From Adhaeribacter aerolatus (GTDB lineage Bacteria; Bacteroidota; Bacteroidia; Cytophagales; Hymenobacteraceae): a stretch of 35,502 bases of DNA. The stretch lies in assembly GCF_007991635.1 (NCBI RefSeq), contig NZ_BJYS01000057.1, positions 1 through 35,502 on the forward strand, given 5' to 3'. The notes below the pieces were generated by a model. It ran no database searches, had not been told where the DNA came from, and saw nothing but the letters and a program-made list of their open reading frames with translations. This document shows positions 1 through 9,279 of the stretch, one piece after another; the first letter of the stretch is position 1; each line of letters opens with the position of its first letter. Both the position numbers and the translations under genes were made by a program.

Positions 1-18
1 ATTTACACCTAAGATGAA

Positions 19-2199
19 GTGAAGAAAATAGCTGTTTTTATATTGTTGTGTTTAAGCATACCTTCTTTGGGGCTGGCTCAAATTACCCCTGACAGCCTCA
101 AAGCACAACAACTAAGGGAAATTGAGGTTACAGGGCAAAAGCCCACCATCCAGCGCTTAGCTAAGGAAAAAGATACGTTTATTTTTGCCGGCAAGAAAAC
201 CGAAGTTATTCAGCTGGAGAACCTCAACGCCAACATTACGGAGAAAACACCCCGTCAGCTGTTTGCCAAAGTACCGGGTGTTTTCGTCTACGACATGGAT
301 GGCTCGGGTAACCAGGTCAATATTGCTACCCGCGGCCTGGACCCGCACCGGGGCTGGGAGTTTAATATCCGCAAAAACGGCATCATCACCAACTCCGATA
401 TGTACGGCTACCCCGCCTCCCATTACAGCATGCCGATGGAAGCGGTGCAAAGGATAGAAATCGTCCGCGGCACGGGCTCGTTGCAGTACGGCGCGCAGTT
501 TGGTGGCATGCTCAATTACGTTTCCAAGCAACCAGATTCTACCAAGGCTATTGGCCTGGAAAGCATTGCGGCCGCCGGTTCCTTTGGCCTGTTAAGTACT
601 TATAATGCCATCAGCGGCACCGTTGGTAAGCTAAGTTATTATGCTTATTACAGTAAGCGCATCTCGGACGGTTACCGGGATAACAGCCAGACGGATTATG
701 ATGCCCAGGGCGTTATTCTGCGGTACCAACCCACCAAGGCCCTGCGGGTTTCAGCGGAGTTAGCCCGCTCTAACTATATCTACCAGATTCCGGGGCCTTT
801 AACCGATAGCATGTTCCGGGCTAATCCCCGGATGGCCACCCGGAGCCGGAATTATTTCAATCCCGATATCTATGTTCCTTCCCTTACAGTAGACTATCAA
901 TTTTCAGACCGCACCCAGTTGCAGTGGACCACCTCCGCCGTGCTGGGAAACCGCAACAGCGTGCAGTTTGATAAACCGGCTAACGTAGTCGATACAATTG
1001 ACCCGCAAACCCTGACTTATGCTCCCCGGCAGGTAGATATTGACCAGTTTCATAGTTATACTGCCGAACTTCGATTACGGCACCGCTACCAGCTAGGAAC
1101 CCTGCCGGCGACTTTAGTTACAGGCCTACAGCTGATGCGTAACAACTTACATCGCTCTCAATTAGGCAAAGGTACTACGGGTACCGACTTTGATTTAACT
1201 TTAAGTCAACCAGGTTGGGGAAGAGACCTTAATTTCAACACAAAAAATATTGCCTTCTTTGCTGAGAACAGGCTGCTGTTAAGTCCTAAGTTTTCCCTAA
1301 GTCCCGGTCTCCGGCTGGAAAGTGGGCAATCTGATATGAGTGGCCAAATTACGTATTATCAAGCGCAGCAGCTGCCCAATACCATCAAGCACCGTTTCCC
1401 ACTACTGGGTATCAATGCCGATTATGAGTGGCGGACCGGGCATAATTTCTACGCCGGCTTTTCCCAGGCTTACCGGCCCGTTATCTTCAAAGATATTATT
1501 CCGGCTTCCACTTTCGAGCGGGCGGATAAAAACTTGAAAGATGCTACCGGTTATAACCTGGAGGCGGGTTATCGGGGGCACCTGGCTTCCTTTACTTGGG
1601 ACATCAGTTTGTTCCAATTACGTTACAATAACCGGCTGGGAAGTTTAATGCAAACAGATGAAGCCGGTGAATTTTATCTGCTCCGTACCAATACGGGTAA
1701 CTCCTTAACCCGAGGGCTGGAGTTCTTCACCGAGTACCAGCAGGCGCTTGCCCCGGACTGGCATTTTTCCGCCTTTACTTCTACTTCCCTGATGGAGGCG
1801 CGGTATCTCCAGGCACAGGTACGGCAAGGCAACGAGAATAGGTCGATTAAGGGCAACCAGGTGGAAGCGGTGCCGCGGGTAATCAGCCGCAATGGCATGA
1901 CTATTCGGCACCAGCCGTTCAGCCTTTCTTTGCTTTACAGCTATACCGCCAAGAGTTATGCCGACCCGCTGAATACGGTAACTCCCTCGGCTAACGGGGC
2001 AGTTGGGCTGGTGCCGGCTTATGGCATTCTGGATGTGAATGCGGCTGTTCGGATTTCCCGGCAGATTCAGCTCAAGGTTAACCTGAATAATGTCTTTAAC
2101 ACTTCTTACTTCACCAAGCGCCCCAGCTTTTATCCGGGCCCTGGTATTTGGCCTTCGGATGGCAGAAGCTTTAATGCCTCGATTGGTATCAAAATTTAA
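19..2199 (+). CDS. TonB-dependent outer-membrane receptor (FecA-like)
   Basis: Outer-membrane TonB-dependent transporter for a metal complex or siderophore; substrate not deducible. The 726-residue product opens with a signal peptide (about residues 1-20, ending GLAQ), followed by a plug domain (about 45-175, with LFAKVPGVFVYDMDGSG and the VQRIEIVRGTGSLQYGAQFGG segment) and a long beta-barrel ending in SIGIKI, the usual short C-terminal strand. There is no carboxypeptidase-like N-terminal extension, so it is not a SusC protein. The start is GTG at 19, because the frame is closed by TAA at 10-12; a two-codon ATG-AAG-TGA overlaps it. It lies at the window edge, so its promoter is not visible. 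Its place beside a copper island suggests metal uptake or scavenging, but this is inference. Confidence 0.9.
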   Translation: MKKIAVFILLCLSIPSLGLAQITPDSLKAQQLREIEVTGQKPTIQRLAKEKDTFIFAGKKTEVIQLENLNANITEKTPRQLFAKVPGVFVYDMDGSGNQVNIATRGLDPHRGWEFNIRKNGIITNSDMYGYPASHYSMPMEAVQRIEIVRGTGSLQYGAQFGGMLNYVSKQPDSTKAIGLESIAAAGSFGLLSTYNAISGTVGKLSYYAYYSKRISDGYRDNSQTDYDAQGVILRYQPTKALRVSAELARSNYIYQIPGPLTDSMFRANPRMATRSRNYFNPDIYVPSLTVDYQFSDRTQLQWTTSAVLGNRNSVQFDKPANVVDTIDPQTLTYAPRQVDIDQFHSYTAELRLRHRYQLGTLPATLVTGLQLMRNNLHRSQLGKGTTGTDFDLTLSQPGWGRDLNFNTKNIAFFAENRLLLSPKFSLSPGLRLESGQSDMSGQITYYQAQQLPNTIKHRFPLLGINADYEWRTGHNFYAGFSQAYRPVIFKDIIPASTFERADKNLKDATGYNLEAGYRGHLASFTWDISLFQLRYNNRLGSLMQTDEAGEFYLLRTNTGNSLTRGLEFFTEYQQALAPDWHFSAFTSTSLMEARYLQAQVRQGNENRSIKGNQVEAVPRVISRNGMTIRHQPFSLSLLYSYTAKSYADPLNTVTPSANGAVGLVPAYGILDVNAAVRISRQIQLKVNLNNVFNTSYFTKRPSFYPGPGIWPSDGRSFNASIGIKI

Positions 2200-2252
2200 G
2201 AACCAAAAATCGGTTAATTGATTAGCTGCCAATAACGCAAATAGGTCTATAA

Positions 2253-2393
2253 GTGCCTTTATGTTCAACAAGTAAGGAAATCAAGAATCAAGTCGGTAGG
2301 GAATACCTGAAGCAACCAGAAGAGCGTGTAGAACTGGCCTTTAGGACCTTCACTAAAGGATTTATAAATGAGAAAGCCCTGCAAGCAGCATAA
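2253..2393 (+). other. Short coding-like ORF, possible gene remnant
   Basis: A 46-codon ORF starting at GTG and ending at TAA, just after the TonB receptor gene. Its C-terminal part (QPEERVELAFRTFTKGFI, then NEKALQAA) looks like real protein, but it has no convincing start and I do not recognise a family. It may be the tail of a decayed gene. The rest of 2200-2475 shows nothing I can name. Confidence 0.2.
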
Positions 2394-2475
2394 AGCAAAG
2401 GGGAAAAATATTTCCGTAGACAGGGTCTCATATAATCCAATTCTAATAGCAGGGCGCTTACAATATTAACGCTAA

Positions 2476-3024
2476 CTAGCGTCCGCCCCGTCTGTTTATT
2501 CTCGAAAGCAGAAATCGAACCCCCATAATGACAAGCGGGACAAAGAGGGCTAACAGCGAAGCCGCTCTTTTGACGGATGTTACATAGGGGAGAATCCCTG
2601 CCAAGAGATGCATGCGTTGTGGATAGTTGTTCAAGAGAACCAAAACCGCAACATTCTCGGCAAAGTCAAATATCACATAAGTAAACGGTAAAGAAATTAG
2701 TAAGACCCGGAGGGAACGGTTGAGTTGAAGTGATGTTACCGCACGGAGCATTAGCACAAAAAGAAAAGGCAGCACGCTCAGGGGTAAGAGAATGTCAACA
2801 GTAAGGTTTCTAAAGGCATAACTCTTGCGTCCCTCTTCTTCATAATCCGAAAGGCGCTGGTAAGTTGCCTCTACTGTAAAAGAAGGAACTTGATCGAGCA
2901 AAATTCCACCGTTGCTCAATTCCAGGAAGCGCGGTACACTTCCAGGAAAATCAAGGAAATGGATGGCGAACACGACCAGAAAGGCCCAAGCAGTAGCAAA
3001 CGCAAGTGTGCTGTTCTTTGTCAT
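2476..3024 (-). CDS. Hypothetical integral membrane protein
   Basis: A small membrane protein of about 182 residues with four predicted hydrophobic segments: one near the N-terminus (AFATAWAFLVVFAIHFL), two in the middle (ILLPLSVLPFLFVLML and LLISLPFTYVIFDFA) and one at the end (AASLLALFVPLVIMGV). A soluble loop of about 45 residues follows the first segment, and the C-terminus is basic (RINRRGGR). The frame can be extended to a TTG at 3039, but the ATG at 3024 gives a more normal N-terminus and is preferred. No metal-binding motif is visible and I do not recognise the family. It stands alone. Confidence 0.6.
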   Translation of the reverse strand: MTKNSTLAFATAWAFLVVFAIHFLDFPGSVPRFLELSNGGILLDQVPSFTVEATYQRLSDYEEEGRKSYAFRNLTVDILLPLSVLPFLFVLMLRAVTSLQLNRSLRVLLISLPFTYVIFDFAENVAVLVLLNNYPQRMHLLAGILPYVTSVKRAASLLALFVPLVIMGVRFLLSRINRRGGR

Positions 3025-3374
3025 CCGTGTTCTACTCAATGTCTTGTCAGCACCATAGTAATTTATTTAAATTTAAAATAACCTTTAATTCTAATACGCT
3101 CCTGTTCTTGTATCAGCTAAACTTACAATTAAGGAACAGGGCTATGATGCACTTTAGCCTTCGCGTTGGTTCCTTTTAATTTTAGCTCCTAAATTAAAAA
3201 GTTACTCCATAACTTATGTAACCACCATGGACAAAGCTATTATTTATTTCCCTAAAAAACGGAGACTTCGTGCAAGCCAGGTTTTTCCGGGCGGGTACGA
3301 AGGCGATTTCAGAGCAGGAGCAAGCCAACACAATTGCGTGGCAGGGCACGAAACCTATATTTGATTTTACGATT
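3025..3374. other. Intergenic stretch without a convincing gene
   Basis: About 350 bases. The only coding-like element is a 45-codon plus-strand ORF from ATG 3227 to TGA 3364 (starting MDKAIIYFPKKRRLRASQ). It resembles no family I know and may be chance. A longer minus-strand frame overlapping the downstream beta-propeller gene looks like a shadow. Confidence 0.3.
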
Positions 3375-4454
3375 TTAAGGTAAAACTGTAGCGACAATCT
3401 TCCCTTCTGATTCCCAAACACTTAATACTTTTTGATTGGCTAAGGTTGTTAACCGTGGATAGATACCGGCACCAATTATTTGGGTACTTAATTGATTGGG
3501 GGTAAGGGCCATAATATTATCGCCTTGTTGCCAAACCAGGTAATTTCCTTTGCTTGTTTTGGTTAAACTGCTCGCCCGTCCTTCTCCCATTTTTTGTTCC
3601 ATGCCCCCCGGCTCCGCGTAGTAAATAGTGTTCTCGCGCCGCCAGGTAGTGCCCACTTTACCCTTGGCATCCAAGGCAATGGCGCCACCGTCCATGGGGC
3701 AGCCTTTCAGGTTCCAGGTGCCCTTTCCTAACTTTTGCGCCGGGCTGAAACTTTTGCCGCTATCTTTGGAATGCGCTAAATACATATCGCGGTTACCGCC
3801 TAACTCATTGCGGAACATCACATAAACATTGCCTTTCTGGTCGGCCGTAATAGAAGGACGGCAGCAAGGGCACACCCGTCCTTCCGGGGATTTGTAAACT
3901 AACGTGCTCTTCGACCAGGTTTTACCACCATCCGGAGAAGTAGCACTGAATATATTGTTTTTCTTATCCAGGCGCATATCTAGCCAAGTGGCATACACGG
4001 TATTGTCTTTACCCGGCGCTAAGGCCACAAACCCTTCTTTAGCCGTGGTATCACCTTTTAGAATATTAACCGGTTCTCCCCATTTCGTTTCCCCGTTTTT
4101 CAGGCGGTATGCCATTATTTTACCGGTATGCGCTGCCGCTGCAATTACCGTATAATCTTTGGTCGTAGTAATCTGGGGCCCCCTCGTCATGCCTAAGGCC
4201 AGTTTATCTTGGGTGGCGATGCGTTGCGGCTTTACAAAGTATTTGCCTTCATCTTTGGAATAGGTATAGAATATTTCTTTATCCTGGCCAAAAACCACTT
4301 TGATGTTATTGGCTTTATCAACCGCCATCGTGGGTTGCTTGCCAAAAGTGCTAATGGTCGTAATAGCTATTAGGTAATCCTTTTTCAGCTTAAACCCGGA
4401 ATACAACGCCGTTATGAAAAGAAGAGTACCCAGTAGAATAATAGAATAGCGCAT
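3375..4454 (-). CDS. Secreted sialidase-like beta-propeller with CPCC motif
   Basis: A 359-residue exported protein of the sialidase/BNR superfamily. An N-terminal hydrophobic segment (residues 3-20) acts as signal or anchor. Two Asp-boxes are clear, SPDGGKTW (173-180) and SKDSGKSF (229-236), which mark a beta-propeller. Proteins of this kind are commonly called exo-alpha-sialidase, but I see no evidence for glycosidase catalysis. Distinctive are CPCCRPS at 195-201, NELGGNRDMYLAHS soon after, and CPMDGG at 252-257; the clustered Cys residues suggest a bound metal or cofactor (inference). The gene is divergent from copA, with 177 bp between the two start codons, so the two may share regulation. 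Function beyond a periplasmic or surface propeller is unknown. Confidence 0.8.
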   Translation of the reverse strand: MRYSIILLGTLLFITALYSGFKLKKDYLIAITTISTFGKQPTMAVDKANNIKVVFGQDKEIFYTYSKDEGKYFVKPQRIATQDKLALGMTRGPQITTTKDYTVIAAAAHTGKIMAYRLKNGETKWGEPVNILKGDTTAKEGFVALAPGKDNTVYATWLDMRLDKKNNIFSATSPDGGKTWSKSTLVYKSPEGRVCPCCRPSITADQKGNVYVMFRNELGGNRDMYLAHSKDSGKSFSPAQKLGKGTWNLKGCPMDGGAIALDAKGKVGTTWRRENTIYYAEPGGMEQKMGEGRASSLTKTSKGNYLVWQQGDNIMALTPNQLSTQIIGAGIYPRLTTLANQKVLSVWESEGKIVATVLP

Positions 4455-4547
4455 AGCAGTTATAATAATTTAATCCTTTAAGATAAGTAGTTACCAGGAA
4501 TAATTAAACAATTGGAAAAATAAAGAATTAAGTAAAGTGCAAAATCT

Positions 4548-4603
4548 TATTACTCTTTCTTTAAATTCTGTAACATGACCGGCTTTCCGGCAGATTATCT
4601 TTG
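4548..4603 (+). promoter_or_regulatory. copA promoter: 21-bp direct repeat plus -7 box
   Basis: Half-sites TATTAC (4548-4553) and TGTAAC (4569-4574) start exactly 21 bp apart. After 21 bp comes TATCTTTG (4596-4603), an exact match to the Bacteroidota -7 consensus TAnnTTTG. The second half-site occupies the -33 region, which lacks its own consensus, as expected for an activator-dependent promoter. The predicted transcript starts near 4610, about 20 bases before the ATG at 4632. The same spacing recurs at 11760-11815 and 32565-32620. Confidence 0.7.
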
Positions 4604-4631
4604 TCGTATTATTTCATACAAAATTGTATTT

Positions 4632-6899
4632 ATGAAAAGTGATATAGCTATTCCAACCGCTCCTTTAAAAACAGCGGATACCACAACTGCCCAGGTTTCG
4701 ATGCCGGTTACCGGTATGACCTGCGCCGCTTGTGCGGTAAGTGTTGAATCGATGGTAGCCAACACCCCAGGTGTTGCACAGGCGAACGTAAACTTTGCGA
4801 CCCAGACTTTACAGGTTACTTATAATCCAAAACAGGTTAAAGTAACCGATATGCAAAAGGCTTTGCAGTCCGTGGGCTATGACTTGATTATTGATACCGA
4901 AAATGCCCAGGAAATCCAGGAACAAACCCAGCAATCCCAATACCAGGCCTTAAAGAAGAAAACCTTGTTGGCCGGGCTGCTTACCTTACCCGTGGTTGTC
5001 ATTGGCATGTTCTTGATGGATTTGCCCTACGGTAACTGGATAATGATGGCTTTAAGTGCACCGGTACTGTTCTATTTCGGTCGTAACTTTTTTGTCAATG
5101 CTTTCCGGCAAGCCCGGCATGGCAAAGCCAACATGGATACCTTGGTGGCCCTAAGCACCGGTACCGCTTTTGCTTTTAGCGTTTTTAATACCCTTTATCC
5201 GGCGTTTTGGCACGCGCGCGGCTTGCATCCCCACGTTTATTTTGAAGCTTCGGCCGTGGTGATTGTTTTTATATTACTAGGCAGGTTGCTGGAGGAACGG
5301 GCGAAATCCAATACTTCCTCGGCCATTAAAAAGCTCATTGGTTTGCAGCCGAAAACCGTTTGGCTCGTGGAGGGCGACACCGAGCGGGAAGTGCCGGTTT
5401 CCACTATCCAAAAAGGTAACATTTTATTAGTGCGGGCCGGCGAAAAAGTGCCGGTAGACGGAGAGGTGTCTTTTGGATCCTCTTTTGTGGATGAAAGCAT
5501 GATTAGCGGCGAGCCGGTTCCCGTTGCAAAACAAGCGGGCGATAAAGTGTTCGCTGGTACCATCAATCAAAAAGGCAGCTTTCGGTTTGTTGCGGAAAAA
5601 GTGGGCAGTGAAACGTTACTGGCACAAATTATTAAGTTGGTGCAGGATGCCCAGGGTTCCAAAGCTCCCGTGCAGAAACTAGTCGATAAGATTGCCGGTA
5701 TTTTTGTGCCAATTGTATTTGTACTGGCGCTTATAAGCTTAACTACCTGGATAATTTTAGGGGGCGACAATGGTCTGACCCAAGGGTTATTAGCTTTTGT
5801 TACCGTGCTGGTAATCGCTTGCCCCTGTGCGTTAGGTTTGGCTACTCCCACCGCGATTATGGTAGGCGTAGGTAAAGGCGCAGAACAAGGCATTTTAATT
5901 AAAGACGCGGAAAGTTTAGAGCAGGCGTATCGCCTAAACGCCCTGATTTTAGATAAGACTGGTACCATTACCGAAGGAAAACCGGTGGTAACCGAATTAG
6001 TCTGGTCAGAGGAGGATCGCCTGCGGCAAATGGAGCTAAGTTCGGTATTGCTTTCCATTGAGCAGCAATCCGAACACCCATTGGCGGAGGCAGTTGTACG
6101 GTATTTACGGGACCAGGTAGGTTCATCGGTTGTGTTAGACAGCTTTGAGAGCGTAACGGGTAATGGCGTAAAAGCAAGCTGGCAAGGCCATCTTTACCAA
6201 ATTGGCAGCCCTAAATATATCAAGGCCCAAGGGATTTCTCTATCTGATGAGCTTTCCAGTTTAGCAGATACCTGGGCAGCGGCCGCTAATACCGTTATTT
6301 ATTTTGCTGAAGAAGGAAAGGCTATTGCCGTTCTGGCCATTGCCGATAAAGTTAAAGACACATCCGCCAAAGCAGTGCAAGCCCTGCAGCAACAGGGTAT
6401 TGAGGTTTACATGCTCACGGGTGATAATGCCCGGACCGCAGCTTCGGTGGCACAGCAAGTTGGCATAAAGCATTTTCAGGCAGAGGTAATGCCGGGTGAC
6501 AAAGCAGATTTTGTGAAAAAGCTCCAGGGCCAAGGCAAAGTGGTCGGGATGGTGGGCGACGGTATTAATGATTCCCAGGCACTGGCCCAAGCAAATGTTA
6601 GTATTGCCATGGGTAAAGGTTCGGATATTGCGATTGATGTAGCAAAAATGACTTTGATTACCTCCGATTTGCAATTGCTGCCAAAGGCGCTGAAACTATC
6701 CCGTTTAACGGTAAATGCCATTCGGCAAAACTTATTCTGGGCTTTTATTTATAACCTCATTGGCATTCCGATTGCCGCCGGCGTGCTCTACCCGGTCTAC
6801 GGATTTTTATTGGACCCAATGATTGCCGGAGCGGCGATGGCGCTGAGTTCGGTATCGGTGGTAGCTAATAGCTTGCGCTTAAAAGCCAAAAAGCTTTAA
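4632..6899 (+). CDS. copA: Cu(I)-exporting P1B-1-type ATPase CopA
   Basis: Inner-membrane pump that exports cytosolic Cu(I) (or Ag(I)) using ATP. The 755-residue product has one N-terminal HMA domain (GMTCAAC at 28-34), an actuator segment (DESMISGEPVPV, near 290), the transport motif CPCALG (397-402, the P1B-1 signature), the phosphorylation site DKTGT (441-445), SEHPLAEAV (Wilson-type HP motif), GDGIND, and the late membrane segments YNLIGIPIAAGVLYP and MALSSVSVVANSLRL typical of Cu(I) ATPases. The frame extends upstream to an ATG at 4575, but that lies before the -7 promoter box; ATG 4632 fits the predicted transcript start. It is monocistronic and divergent from the CPCC beta-propeller gene. 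Confidence 0.96.
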   Translation: MKSDIAIPTAPLKTADTTTAQVSMPVTGMTCAACAVSVESMVANTPGVAQANVNFATQTLQVTYNPKQVKVTDMQKALQSVGYDLIIDTENAQEIQEQTQQSQYQALKKKTLLAGLLTLPVVVIGMFLMDLPYGNWIMMALSAPVLFYFGRNFFVNAFRQARHGKANMDTLVALSTGTAFAFSVFNTLYPAFWHARGLHPHVYFEASAVVIVFILLGRLLEERAKSNTSSAIKKLIGLQPKTVWLVEGDTEREVPVSTIQKGNILLVRAGEKVPVDGEVSFGSSFVDESMISGEPVPVAKQAGDKVFAGTINQKGSFRFVAEKVGSETLLAQIIKLVQDAQGSKAPVQKLVDKIAGIFVPIVFVLALISLTTWIILGGDNGLTQGLLAFVTVLVIACPCALGLATPTAIMVGVGKGAEQGILIKDAESLEQAYRLNALILDKTGTITEGKPVVTELVWSEEDRLRQMELSSVLLSIEQQSEHPLAEAVVRYLRDQVGSSVVLDSFESVTGNGVKASWQGHLYQIGSPKYIKAQGISLSDELSSLADTWAAAANTVIYFAEEGKAIAVLAIADKVKDTSAKAVQALQQQGIEVYMLTGDNARTAASVAQQVGIKHFQAEVMPGDKADFVKKLQGQGKVVGMVGDGINDSQALAQANVSIAMGKGSDIAIDVAKMTLITSDLQLLPKALKLSRLTVNAIRQNLFWAFIYNLIGIPIAAGVLYPVYGFLLDPMIAGAAMALSSVSVVANSLRLKAKKL

Positions 6900-6934
6900 T
6901 GACAAAAGGGAAGAAAGATTGTATTTACCTGGTA

Positions 6935-7639
6935 CTATCGTTGAACAGACTGCCGCGAAAGAGCCTTCTTCAAAGCGCGGTTAAAGAGGTAATATAAACC
7001 GAAAACGGATATGGCGATGAGGGCGATGACAAGTAGTTTCCCGCTGGTACCCGTATCAGAATCTTGCAGTAAGAGGATAATATCCTGAGCTTGGGTACCG
7101 AGCCAAAAGAAAAATAAAGTGCGGGGTAACATCCCTACAATACTGGCCAATAAAAATTTACGCTTGTTTACCTTCATCATGGCCAGGATAAAAGTCATTA
7201 AAGCAAAAGGCAGGACCGGAGATATACGGGTTAATATAATTAAGCTCCAGCTTTGGTGTTTAAGTTCTTCCATTACCGCAGCCGCTTTTTCGAAGTGGTT
7301 AACAAACTTAAGTAGTTTGCCCTGGTCAATTATTTGGGCTAATTGGTACCCGATTAAGGAAGCCAGGGCATACGATATCACTACGCCCGGAAAACCGGCC
7401 CAGCCCAAGTAAAAACCGGTAAGTAAAGCAATAAAGGTGGTAGGAGTCAAGGCAAAAGCCATGGTTAAAGAAACAACCAGGAAATAAAGTATAATTTGGC
7501 TTACGGTTAAATTTAGAAGCAAGTCCTGGTATTTATATAGTAAAACAGCTAAGGTTGAACTAACCGAAACCGGCACAATTACCAGCAGCGCCATGGAAAT
7601 AAAGCTCCCTAAATTTTTTTGAAAAAGCTGTTTAAGCAT
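6935..7639 (-). CDS. TVP38/TMEM64 (VTT-domain) membrane protein
   Basis: A 234-residue polytopic membrane protein of the TVP38/TMEM64 (DedA-related, SNARE-associated/VTT) family. The family signatures are visible: GFYLGWAGFPGVVISY near residues 75-90, and TRISPVLPFALMTFILAM (137-154) followed by LLASIVGMLPRTLFFFWLG. About six hydrophobic segments are present. Members are thought to be lipid scramblases or transporters, and several bacterial homologues sit next to mercury or copper genes, but no metal-binding residues are seen here. It converges on copA, with 35 bp between the two stop codons, and lies 177 bp downstream of fbaB, so it may have its own promoter. Confidence 0.88.
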   Translation of the reverse strand: MLKQLFQKNLGSFISMALLVIVPVSVSSTLAVLLYKYQDLLLNLTVSQIILYFLVVSLTMAFALTPTTFIALLTGFYLGWAGFPGVVISYALASLIGYQLAQIIDQGKLLKFVNHFEKAAAVMEELKHQSWSLIILTRISPVLPFALMTFILAMMKVNKRKFLLASIVGMLPRTLFFFWLGTQAQDIILLLQDSDTGTSGKLLVIALIAISVFGLYYLFNRALKKALSRQSVQR

Positions 7640-7816
7640 ATTTTTGCTATTAAAATCGAGGGTTGAATTAATTGTTTAATCGGCTTTTATTACGAACTAC
7701 TTTCGTTCATATTAATCTCGCCAGGTAAGTCCAGGTGGCATCCTTTTTAATCATCCTTTAAGTTAGCAGGTAGCCGCTGGAACGCGGAAAGGATAAGCGA
7801 AGACAGGAAAACTGAT

Positions 7817-8875
7817 TTAGGCCAGGGTAATCGTTTGGTCAGCATAAACATCCTGAACCAGGTTAAGCAGGTTGATGCCTTCTTTTAGGGGTCTTTGAAA
7901 CGCTCTTCGGCCTAATATTAAACCCATGCCACCAGCGCGTTTATTGATTACCGCCGTCCGTACCGATTGCTGTAAATCGGTATCTCCTTGCGATTCCCCA
8001 CCAGAATTTATTAATCCGGCCCGGCCCATATAACAATTTAAAACCTGGTAGCGGCATAAGTCAATCGGGTGATCCGTAGCTAATTTATTATACATGTCCG
8101 GGTGCCATTTAGAAAAGTTGATGGCCTGAAAGCCACCGTTATTCTCCGGCATTTTCTGCTTGATGATATCGGCCTGAATGGTAACGCCCAAGTGATTCGC
8201 CTGACCGGTTAGGTCGGCAGCTACGTGATAGTCTTTATCATTTGTCTTAAAAGCGGCATTCCGGGTGTAGCACCACAAAATAGTAGCCATGCCCAACTGG
8301 TGCGCCCTTTCAAAAGCTTCCGCAACTTCTATCAACTGGCGGTTTGATTCTTCGGAGCCAAAATAAATGGTGGCCCCCACGGCCACTGCCCCCATGTTCC
8401 AGGCTTCTTCTACCGAACCAAACATAATCTGGTTGTGCTTGGTGGGGTAAGTAAGGAGTTCGTTATGGTTTATTTTTACCACAAAGGGAATCTTGTGGGC
8501 GTACTTGCGGGCCACCATTCCTAAATTTCCGAAGGTCGTAGCTACGGCATTGCACCCTCCTTCTATAGCCAGTTTAATAATATTTTCCGGGTCAAAATAA
8601 ATGGGGTTGGGGGCGAAGGAAAAACCAGCCGTATGTTCAATATCCTGGTCGATGGGCAAAATGGACAAATAGCCGGTTCCAGCTAAGCGGCCGTGGTTGA
8701 ACAAGGTGGCCAGGCTGCGAAGGACGGGTATGCTGCGGTTGGTTTGTAAAAAGACCCGGTCTATAAAATCCGGTCCGGGTACCTGCAGCAAGTCTTTGGT
8801 CACGGTAGACGAAGTATATTGAAGTAAGTCTTCGGCATCCGTACCTAATATATCCATTATTTTCTGTTGTGGCAT
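7817..8875 (-). CDS. fbaB: Class I fructose-bisphosphate aldolase (FbaB type)
   Basis: Cytosolic enzyme cleaving fructose-1,6-bisphosphate to DHAP and glyceraldehyde-3-phosphate through a lysine Schiff base, without a metal. At 352 residues it matches the length of E. coli FbaB and shares long identical blocks: [13 protein letters not shown], the [14 protein letters not shown] block, [33 protein letters not shown], and [19 protein letters not shown]. The likely Schiff-base lysine is K239 in [11 protein letters not shown] (by comparison with E. coli FbaB). It lies 70 bp downstream of the 106-residue gene, in the same direction as copB, so it may be co-transcribed with copper export genes. A metal-independent aldolase would suit cells whose metal-dependent class II enzyme is at risk (inference). 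Confidence 0.95.
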   Translation of the reverse strand: MPQQKIMDILGTDAEDLLQYTSSTVTKDLLQVPGPDFIDRVFLQTNRSIPVLRSLATLFNHGRLAGTGYLSILPIDQDIEHTAGFSFAPNPIYFDPENIIKLAIEGGCNAVATTFGNLGMVARKYAHKIPFVVKINHNELLTYPTKHNQIMFGSVEEAWNMGAVAVGATIYFGSEESNRQLIEVAEAFERAHQLGMATILWCYTRNAAFKTNDKDYHVAADLTGQANHLGVTIQADIIKQKMPENNGGFQAINFSKWHPDMYNKLATDHPIDLCRYQVLNCYMGRAGLINSGGESQGDTDLQQSVRTAVINKRAGGMGLILGRRAFQRPLKEGINLLNLVQDVYADQTITLA

Positions 8876-8945
8876 AACTCAATGGTTTAGTGATTCTAAT
8901 TTAAAAGAATGAACCGCAATGCCCGGTTCTTTAACGCCCTTTTAG

Positions 8946-9266
8946 CTAGACAGCAGCTTTTAGCTTCTGGGCCATTTCCGGGGTGAGTGATTCGGCATAT
9001 ACCCCATACGCATCTACTAATATGCCTTTCAAATCCGGGGGAGAGGATACCGCATAAATAACCGAACTGTCATCGGGGTTACTCTGGCCTTCAAACCGGT
9101 AGGTTTCGTCTACGGTGAACTGTTCGGGCCTTAATTCCAGGTTTAGACGCGGACAAGCCAGGCAAAACGGCTTTAAGTTGAAATCTTCGGTATACCCCCG
9201 ATGCTTTAAATCGTCAATGGCCTCCGAAAGGCTGTCATAGCTGTGTCTTTCCATAGTATTTATCAT
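8946..9266 (-). CDS. Conserved small protein, misnamed PRPP synthetase family
   Basis: A 106-residue soluble protein, unknown function. From memory, close relatives in Bacteroidota are often labelled phosphoribosylpyrophosphate synthetase, but it is far too short for that enzyme and has no PRPP-binding loop. Recognisable segments are SLSEAIDDLKHRGYTEDFNL, a CLACPRLNLEL stretch with a CxxC pair, and YRFEGQSNPDDSSVIYAV followed by GILVDAYGVY. The CxxC could bind metal or be redox-active. The start may be ATG 9266 or the second ATG (MERHSYDSL) 12 bases later. It begins 13 bp after the copB stop, which strongly suggests one operon with copB and probably fbaB. Confidence 0.8.
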   Translation of the reverse strand: MINTMERHSYDSLSEAIDDLKHRGYTEDFNLKPFCLACPRLNLELRPEQFTVDETYRFEGQSNPDDSSVIYAVSSPPDLKGILVDAYGVYAESLTPEMAQKLKAAV

Positions 9267-9279
9267 TTTTAGGTCTGGT

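Noticed and set aside
3194-3421. 75-codon minus-strand ORF overlapping the end of the CPCC propeller gene
   Set aside because: No family, atypical composition, and it overlaps the real gene in another frame.
4575-4631. Upstream start extending CopA by 19 residues
   Set aside because: It would start before the predicted promoter -7 box and transcript start; ATG 4632 fits better.
8946-9266. Phosphoribosylpyrophosphate synthetase function for the 106-residue protein
   Set aside because: The name is carried by relatives as I recall, but the protein is a third of the enzyme's size and lacks its motifs.
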